Origin: Legionella sp.
Lineage (GTDB): Bacteria > Pseudomonadota > Gammaproteobacteria > Legionellales > Legionellaceae
Assembly: GCA_027437055.1 (NCBI GenBank)
Contig: DAIAOV010000016.1
Location: 1-41,000, forward strand
DNA: 41,000 nt
Direction: 5' to 3'
The position numbers and the translations under genes were made by a program. The notes below the pieces were generated by a model. That model was not told the origin of the DNA and searched no databases. It was given only the letters and a program-made list of their open reading frames with translations. Positions 35,243-41,000 of the stretch are shown one piece after another (the stretch's first letter is position 1; each line of letters opens with the position of its first letter).

Positions 35243-35629
35243 ATGAATTTGTTATTGCGTATCGTATGCTGTATTACTTTGCTGAGCCTTTCAGGTTGTG
35301 TAAAGCAAAAAATTATAGGTGATCCACAAACTATCAACTTATGTAAAACAATCTGTGTACAGCATCTAGAATCATGCCAAAAAAATTGCACTAATAATTG
35401 CCGCATGTGTTCTGCTGCATCGAATTACACCTCAGCAAAGAACTTTTTTAAATACGTACATGAAAAACAAGTTGAAGGCGGATTTATCACTCGTGGGTTG
35501 AATTCTTACCGTGATCCACTACAATGCCGCAAAGTAACTTGTAACTGCACATCGGATTACACCACTTGTATTCAAGGTTGTACGGGAGTAATTCAAAAAC
35601 AATTACGGTCTGTACCATATTGTACTTAA
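35243..35629 (+). CDS. Cysteine-rich lipoprotein with paired CxxxC motifs
   Basis: 128 residues. A lipoprotein signal peptide ends in LSLSGC (Cys19). The mature part has twelve further cysteines (34, 38, 45, 49, 53, 56, 95, 100, 102, 109, 113, 127). Spacing is Cx3C-x6-Cx3C-x3-Cx2C at the N-terminal side and C-x6-Cx3C near the end, which suggests two disulfide-pinned helical hairpins or a metal site. No known family comes to mind. It lies between ampE (40 bases before) and aceE (27 bases after), probably in one transcript. Even numbers of cysteines fit a disulfide-bonded periplasmic protein. Confidence 0.75.
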   Translation: MNLLLRIVCCITLLSLSGCVKQKIIGDPQTINLCKTICVQHLESCQKNCTNNCRMCSAASNYTSAKNFFKYVHEKQVEGGFITRGLNSYRDPLQCRKVTCNCTSDYTTCIQGCTGVIQKQLRSVPYCT

Positions 35630-35656
35630 TTTCATAGAATGTCGGGGAACTTATTC

Positions 35657-38320
35657 ATGGCAAATGAACCTAATATTGATTTAGATCCAATTGAAACGCG
35701 CGAGTGGCTGGATGCCCTACAATCTGTATTTGCCACTGATGGTATTGAGCGCGGAGCTTTTTTATTACAGCAACTCTTAAACAAAGCTAACGCTGAAGGC
35801 GTCAAATTATCAAGCTCAATAAATACACCATATAGAAACACGATAAAACCATATGAAGAAAAACAAATGCCTCCTGATGAAGGTATAGGAAAACGTATTA
35901 GTGCCTTGATTCGCTGGAATGCCGTTGCTATGGTGCTCAGGGCAGGTAAGCATGCTCCTGAATTGGGTGGTCATATAGCATCTTATGCTTCTTCATCTAC
36001 TCTATATGAAACTGGATTCAATTACTTCTTTAAAGGTCCTAACGGAGAACATGGTGGCGACCTAATTTATATTCAAGGCCATTCGTCTCCAGGTATCTAT
36101 GCTCGTGCTTTTCTTGAAGGCCGATTAAGTGAACAACAACTACAGTTATTCAGACAGGAAGTAGAAGTAGATGGCTTATCCTCTTATCCTCATCCTTGGC
36201 TAATGCATGATTTTTGGCAATTCCCCACGGTTTCTATGGGCTTAGGTCCTTTGCAAGCAATCTACCAAGCTCGTTTCTTAAAGTATTTAGAAAACCGCGG
36301 ACTAATTAAAGCTGAAGGAAGGAAGGTTTGGGCATTTCTTGGTGATGGCGAAATGGATGAGCCAGAGTCCGTAGGTGCATTAAGTATCGCTGCTCGAGAA
36401 AAGCTGGATAATCTAATCTTTGTAGTCAACTGCAATTTGCAGCGCTTGGATGGACCAGTGCGTGGTAATGGAAAAATTATTCAAGAATTAGAAGGATTAT
36501 TCCGTGGTGCTGGTTGGAACGTAATTAAAGTGATTTGGGGTGGGCTTTGGGATCCTTTATTTGTTCAAGATAAAGATGGCTGGATGCAAAAACGCATGGA
36601 AGAATGTGTGGATGGAGATTATCAAGCTTATAAAGCTAACGATGGTTCTTATGTCAGACAGCACTTTTTTAATCGTTATCCAGAATTACAAAAAATGGTT
36701 GAGAATCTCTCTGATGATGAAATATGGCGTCTCAATCGTGGTGGTCATGATCCACAGAAAGTATTTGCTGCTTATGCTCGGGCGGTGGAACATAAAGGGA
36801 GCCCGACCGTCGTATTAGCGAAAACAATCAAAGGTTATGGAATGGGGGCTGCTGGTGAAGGACAAAATATTACTCACCAACAAAAGAAAATGACTATAGA
36901 TCAACTCAAAGCATTTAGAGATCGATTTAGTATCCCTGTTAGTGATGAACAAATTGCTGAAATTCCATTTTATAAGCCAGATGATAATAGTCCTGAGATT
37001 CAATATATTAAAAAGCACAGAGAGGCTTTAGGTGGGTATTTACCCGCAAGATCCACTCATGTAGAGCCACTAAAGGCTCCTTCATTGGAAGAATTTGCTT
37101 CAGTTACTAAAGGCTTAGGTGATAGAGAAATTTCAACTACTATGGCTTTTGTGCGTATTCTTTCTGCTTTACTAAAAAATAAAGAAATAAGTTCGCGCAT
37201 TGTTCCAATTGTACCTGATGAATGCAGAACATTTGGTATGGAAGGTTTATTCCGTCAAATTGGTATTTACTCTCCAGTTGGACAACTTTATACCCCTGTT
37301 GATCATGGACAGGTCATGTATTATAGAGAAGCCAAAGACGGACAAATACTTGAGGAAGGAATTAATGAAGCAGGGGCGTTTTGTTCTTGGATAGCTGCGG
37401 CAACTTCTTATAGTTCTAATAAGTTAGCAATGATACCTTTCTATATTTATTATTCTATGTTCGGTTTTCAACGTATTGGAGACTTGGCATGGGCTGCTGG
37501 TGATATGCAGGCAAGAGGTTTCTTATTGGGTGGAACCGCTGGACGTACAACTTTGGCGGGTGAAGGCCTTCAACATCAAGATGGCCACAGCCACTTATAT
37601 GCATCAACTATCCCTAATTGTGTTTCTTACGATCCTACTTATGCATATGAGCTTGCTGTAATTATTCAACATGGTTTATATCGTATGTATGAAAAAATGG
37701 ATAATGTCTTTTATTATATTACAGTAATGAATGAAAATTACCTCCATCCTGATATGCCTAAGGGAGTCGAGGAAGGTATTATCAAAGGAATGTACGTGTT
37801 GAAAGAGTCTAAGAAAAAAGCTAAACAACATGTTCAATTGATGGGATGTGGTACTATTCTTCGTGAGGTAATCGCGGCGGCAGAAATGCTGGAAAAAGAT
37901 TATTCAATCACTTCGGATATATGGAGCGTAACGAGCTTTAATGAATTACGACGCGATGGTTTAGCTGTAGCGCGTCATAATGCACTTCATCCAGAAAAGA
38001 AATCCAAAGAAAGTTATGTTTCTTCTCAATTGAAAGGGCATCAAGGTCCAGTAATTGCTGCAACTGATTATATGCGTATTTATGCAGATCAAATCCGTTC
38101 TTTTGTTCCTAATCGTTATGTTACTTTAGGCACGGATGGTTATGGTCGAAGTGATACACGCGAACGTCTACGTCATTTCTTTGAGGTTGATGCAAAATTT
38201 ATAGTTCTGGCAGCACTTAATGCACTTGTAGCCGACGGAGCTATAGATAAATCTAAGGTTGTTGATGCTATAAAACGTTATAACATTAACCCAGATAAAT
38301 TAGATCCAGTTACTCATTAG
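35657..38320 (+). CDS. aceE: Pyruvate dehydrogenase E1 component, homodimeric type
   Basis: 887 residues from the ATG at 35657, which has GGGGA 8 bases upstream; a start at 35639 adds six residues and has no binding site. The thiamine diphosphate motif GDGEMDEPESVG followed by NLIFVVNCNLQRLDGPV is at about 228-260. YSMFGFQRIGDLAWAAGDMQARGF and TLAGEGLQHQDGHS belong to the C-terminal half. All fit the single-chain E1 of gammaproteobacteria. It decarboxylates pyruvate and loads the acetyl group on the lipoyl arms of AceF. First gene of aceE-aceF-lpd; no pdhR in the window. Confidence 0.97.
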   Translation: MANEPNIDLDPIETREWLDALQSVFATDGIERGAFLLQQLLNKANAEGVKLSSSINTPYRNTIKPYEEKQMPPDEGIGKRISALIRWNAVAMVLRAGKHAPELGGHIASYASSSTLYETGFNYFFKGPNGEHGGDLIYIQGHSSPGIYARAFLEGRLSEQQLQLFRQEVEVDGLSSYPHPWLMHDFWQFPTVSMGLGPLQAIYQARFLKYLENRGLIKAEGRKVWAFLGDGEMDEPESVGALSIAAREKLDNLIFVVNCNLQRLDGPVRGNGKIIQELEGLFRGAGWNVIKVIWGGLWDPLFVQDKDGWMQKRMEECVDGDYQAYKANDGSYVRQHFFNRYPELQKMVENLSDDEIWRLNRGGHDPQKVFAAYARAVEHKGSPTVVLAKTIKGYGMGAAGEGQNITHQQKKMTIDQLKAFRDRFSIPVSDEQIAEIPFYKPDDNSPEIQYIKKHREALGGYLPARSTHVEPLKAPSLEEFASVTKGLGDREISTTMAFVRILSALLKNKEISSRIVPIVPDECRTFGMEGLFRQIGIYSPVGQLYTPVDHGQVMYYREAKDGQILEEGINEAGAFCSWIAAATSYSSNKLAMIPFYIYYSMFGFQRIGDLAWAAGDMQARGFLLGGTAGRTTLAGEGLQHQDGHSHLYASTIPNCVSYDPTYAYELAVIIQHGLYRMYEKMDNVFYYITVMNENYLHPDMPKGVEEGIIKGMYVLKESKKKAKQHVQLMGCGTILREVIAAAEMLEKDYSITSDIWSVTSFNELRRDGLAVARHNALHPEKKSKESYVSSQLKGHQGPVIAATDYMRIYADQIRSFVPNRYVTLGTDGYGRSDTRERLRHFFEVDAKFIVLAALNALVADGAIDKSKVVDAIKRYNINPDKLDPVTH

Positions 38321-38377
38321 TTGAATAATGATCTTAAGTCAATAGAGATATTGTTTAACTGAATGCTGAGGATAAAT

Positions 38378-40012
38378 ATGGCAAATGAAATAGAAATAAA
38401 AGTTCCTGATATAGGCGGCGCTACTCAGGTCGATGTGATTGAAGTTCTTGTTAAAGTGGGAGATGAACTCTCTGTTGATACTCCTTTAATTACTTTAGAG
38501 TCTGATAAGGCGAGTATGGAAATACCTTCTCCACACGCAGGAAAAGTAAGCAAAATACAGGTAAAAGTTGGAGATAAGGTATCTGAAGGTGATGTTATCC
38601 TTCTGATTCAGACAGAACAGACTTCAGAAAAAATGGAAGCAACGGCTAAAGAAACTACTGAAACACAAAAATTATCAGCAGATGTTGCTGAAAAAACAGA
38701 AAAACCTGCAATGCATCCTGGCCAATCACAATTAGTGGATGTAGTAATTCCAGACATTGGTGGAGCTACGGATGTTGATGTAATCGATATTTTAGCCAAG
38801 CCAGGTATGCAAGTAGAGAAAGATCAGGCTCTAATAACCTTAGAGGGTGACAAGGCCACTATGGACATTCCTTCACCTTATTCTGGTACGGTTAAGACGG
38901 TGAGTGTTGCATTGGGTGATAAAGTCTCTCAGGGAACATTGATTTTAACAATGGAAACTCATGGCCAAGTAGAGAGTGCGGCTACCATAGAAAAGAGCAC
39001 CCCATCTGCTAAATCAGTCCCTGTTACGGAAACAACTGTGCCGACTGCTGCTGTTGCGCAAACACAATCAGGTCCCAGTGCTTCGCCAATCATTTCAGAG
39101 GTAACTGAACGTCCAGAAGTTATTGCTGCAGGGCCGGCTGTTCGACGTATGGCAAGAGAGTTAGGAGTGAATCTTTCTTTGGTAAACGGTAGCGGCCGTA
39201 AGTCACGAATTACCAAAGAAGACGTACAAGCCTATGTTAAAGAACGATTAAATGAGAAACAAACTTCAGGTACTTTCAGTTTACCTGGAAATCCAGTGGT
39301 TGATTTTAGTCGATTTGGCGAGATTGAAACTAAACCTTTGAATAAAATTAAAAAACTTACGGGTGCCAACGTGCATCGCTCATGGATCACGATTCCTCAT
39401 GTGACTCAATTTGATGAAGCAGATATAACTGACTTAGAAGCTTTTAGAAAATCTGAGTCGGATCATGCCAAAAACTCAGGTTATAAATTAACTATTCTTG
39501 CTTTTGTCTGTCGTGTGGTAAGCAAAGCGCTACAGGTTTATCCTCAGTTTAATTCTTCTTTGGATGCGAGCGGTGAAAACCTAATTTACAAAAAATATTG
39601 CAATATTGGCATCGCAGTGGAAACACCTAATGGCTTAGTGGTTCCAGTGATCAAAAATGTGGAGCAACTTAGTGTTGGTGAAATCGCCCAAGAAATGGCA
39701 AGACTAAGTAGCAAAGCAAGAGATAAAGGTTTAATGCCTACTGATATGTCTGGCGGCTGTTTTACTATCTCTAGTCTAGGTGGCATAGGTGGCACAGCAT
39801 TTACCCCTATTGTAAATAGTCCGGAGGTAGCCATATTAGGATTATCGCGCTCTTCAATTAAGCCAATCTATGAAAATGGGGAATTTAAACCAAGACTGAT
39901 GTTGCCACTTTCGTTGTCCTATGATCATCGAGTGATTGATGGGGCTGAAGCAGCACGATTTACACGTTTTATTAGTGATGCTCTAAGTGATATCAGAAGA
40001 ATATTGTTGTAA
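38378..40012 (+). CDS. aceF: Pyruvate dehydrogenase E2, dihydrolipoamide acetyltransferase
   Basis: 544 residues from the ATG at 38378, preceded by TGAGGAT; an upstream ATG at 38363 lacks a site. There are two lipoyl domains (about 3-78 and 120-196) with lipoyl lysines Lys44 (ESDKASME) and Lys159 (EGDKATMD), joined by Ala/Thr/Glu-rich linkers. The E1/E3-binding domain is at about 250-287 (GPAVRRMARELGV). The acyltransferase domain fills the rest, with His517 and Asp521 in SYDHRVIDGAEAARF. E. coli AceF has three lipoyl domains, so this is the two-domain form. LipB (27820-28419) makes its cofactor. Confidence 0.97.
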   Translation: MANEIEIKVPDIGGATQVDVIEVLVKVGDELSVDTPLITLESDKASMEIPSPHAGKVSKIQVKVGDKVSEGDVILLIQTEQTSEKMEATAKETTETQKLSADVAEKTEKPAMHPGQSQLVDVVIPDIGGATDVDVIDILAKPGMQVEKDQALITLEGDKATMDIPSPYSGTVKTVSVALGDKVSQGTLILTMETHGQVESAATIEKSTPSAKSVPVTETTVPTAAVAQTQSGPSASPIISEVTERPEVIAAGPAVRRMARELGVNLSLVNGSGRKSRITKEDVQAYVKERLNEKQTSGTFSLPGNPVVDFSRFGEIETKPLNKIKKLTGANVHRSWITIPHVTQFDEADITDLEAFRKSESDHAKNSGYKLTILAFVCRVVSKALQVYPQFNSSLDASGENLIYKKYCNIGIAVETPNGLVVPVIKNVEQLSVGEIAQEMARLSSKARDKGLMPTDMSGGCFTISSLGGIGGTAFTPIVNSPEVAILGLSRSSIKPIYENGEFKPRLMLPLSLSYDHRVIDGAEAARFTRFISDALSDIRRILL

Positions 40013-40017
40013 TCGCA

Positions 40018-40132
40018 TAGCCCGTATTAGCGCAGCGTAATACGGGATTGTTTTTTCATATTTAGTTGCAGATTTAATGATTTATTAATCAATTATATGA
40101 ACCCTCGTATTACGCTGCGCTAATACGGGCTA
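40018..40132. repeat. Head-to-head REP-like palindromic pair between aceF and lpd
   Basis: A 29-base unit at 40018-40046 begins TAGCCCGTATTAGCG and contains its own palindrome (CCCGTATTA...TAATACGGG). An inverted copy at 40104-40132 differs at one base. The two can pair as a long hairpin with a 57-base loop, or fold separately. The form, size and intergenic location are those of REP/BIME repeats spread by RAYT transposases. Confidence 0.75.
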
Positions 40133-40167
40133 CGATTTTGTAAAATAATATTTAAATGAGGCTTGAA

Positions 40168-41000
40168 ATGGCTAAGAAAATTAAAACTGAAGTGGTGGTA
40201 TTAGGAAGTGGACCTGGTGGATATACTGCTGCATTCAGAGCTGCAGACTTAGATAAAAAAGTAGTTTTAGTTGAGCGTTTCGATACTTTAGGAGGTGTCT
40301 GTTTAAATGTGGGATGTATTCCTTCTAAAGCACTGTTGCATATAGCCAAGGTAGTTGAAGAGGCGGAGGAAATGACTGAGCAAGGCGTCAGCTTTGGTAA
40401 GCCTAAATTTGATAATAAGAAGCTAGTGGCGTGGAAAAATTCTGTGGTTTCTAAACTGACAGGTGGTTTAAAGGCATTATCGAAGCAGCGTAAAGTAGAG
40501 ATTATTACTGGTACTGGCAAGTTTTCTAGTACTCATCAAATTACTGTAGATACCAAAGATGGTCCTGTAGAGGTTGAATTTGATAATGCAATTATCGCTG
40601 TAGGCTCAGAATCAATTAATTTACCATTTATACCTGAAGATAAACGCATATTTAGTTCAACAGGTGCTTTAGAGCTCGCAGATATTAAAGGTGATTTGTT
40701 AGTTCTAGGTGGTGGTATCATTGGTTTAGAAATGGCAACAGTTTATTCAGCCTTAGGAGTAAATGTTACAGTAGTTGAGTTTATGGACCAACTGATTCCG
40801 GGAGCTGATGCTGACTTAGTGAATATCCTGCAAAAGCGTATGACCAAGAAAGGTGTAAAATTCCTTTTGAAAACAAAGGTGACTGCAGTTGAAGCCAAGA
40901 AAGATGGTGTTTATGTCTCTATGGAGGGGCAACATGCTACTGAGAAGCCATTATGCTTCCAGCAAGTTCTTGTTTCTGTGGGAAGAAAACCCAATGGCGG
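40168..41000 (+). CDS. lpd: Dihydrolipoyl dehydrogenase (E3), incomplete at the window end
   Basis: The first 277 residues of about 475 are present, without a stop. The FAD motif LGSGPGGYTAAFRAADLDKK (about 12-31) is followed by the redox disulfide in GGVCLNVGCIPSKALLH (about 43-59). The NAD-binding motif VLGGGIIGLEMATVYSALG is near 178-196. E3 reoxidises the dihydrolipoyl arms of AceF and similar complexes. GAGGC is 8 bases before the ATG. The gap to aceF (155 bases) is filled by the REP-like pair, which may weaken or protect the transcript ahead of lpd. Confidence 0.95.
   Translation, partial: MAKKIKTEVVVLGSGPGGYTAAFRAADLDKKVVLVERFDTLGGVCLNVGCIPSKALLHIAKVVEEAEEMTEQGVSFGKPKFDNKKLVAWKNSVVSKLTGGLKALSKQRKVEIITGTGKFSSTHQITVDTKDGPVEVEFDNAIIAVGSESINLPFIPEDKRIFSSTGALELADIKGDLLVLGGGIIGLEMATVYSALGVNVTVVEFMDQLIPGADADLVNILQKRMTKKGVKFLLKTKVTAVEAKKDGVYVSMEGQHATEKPLCFQQVLVSVGRKPNG

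Noticed and set aside
38959..39216. Minus-strand open frames inside aceF, here and at 38608-38799 and 39586-39834.
   Set aside because: They are antisense to well-conserved AceF domains and arise from its codon bias.

Overview
The window looks like chromosomal DNA of a Legionella species. The evidence is low GC, type IV pilus genes pilB-pilC-pilD, an LssY-type membrane protein, Legionella-style secreted surface proteins, two genes with the look of Dot/Icm effectors (one behind a PmrA-type promoter box), and an aceE-aceF-lpd block with ampE just upstream. Many of the core genes are ones I recall sitting in this neighbourhood in L. pneumophila, but the species cannot be fixed by eye. No tRNA, rRNA, CRISPR array or prophage was seen.

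Left part (1-12 kb, accessory). A remnant of an IS21-family element (59-684) has cut off the 5' end of a long effector-like gene (to 2397). A small unknown gene follows. Next come an overlapping pair encoding a FIST sensor protein and a PAS-PAS-GGDEF diguanylate cyclase. On the minus strand is a tightly coupled tetR - ketoacyl synthase - hotdog thioesterase operon, with a good promoter and a perfect 16-bp palindrome upstream. A 565-residue effector candidate (8417-10114) has a Cys/His/Asp constellation, a coiled coil, a C-terminal membrane segment and a PmrA-type tandem box. Opposite it lies a secreted surface-protein gene broken by a frameshift and a stop codon (10228-11900).

Middle part (12-24 kb). 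ilvE converges on a yqjD/yqjE/yqjK-like membrane protein cluster, followed by pilD, pilC and pilB (minus strand). On the plus strand are a methyltransferase, a DUF1820 protein, hpt and a 729-residue secreted beta-helix protein with GGAI/FxxN-like repeats. An FAD monooxygenase lies opposite.

Right part (24-41 kb). A long minus-strand series runs from a D,D-carboxypeptidase through dat, ybeD, lipB, lssY and an lssZ-like gene to an L,D-transpeptidase. It joins cell-wall trimming, D-amino acid supply and lipoate attachment. Divergent from it are rlpA, a CapA-like protein, a Kef-type antiporter, ampE, a cysteine-rich lipoprotein and the pyruvate dehydrogenase operon aceE-aceF-lpd. lipB makes the lipoyl groups that AceF carries. 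A head-to-head REP-like pair lies between aceF and lpd, and lpd runs off the window end.
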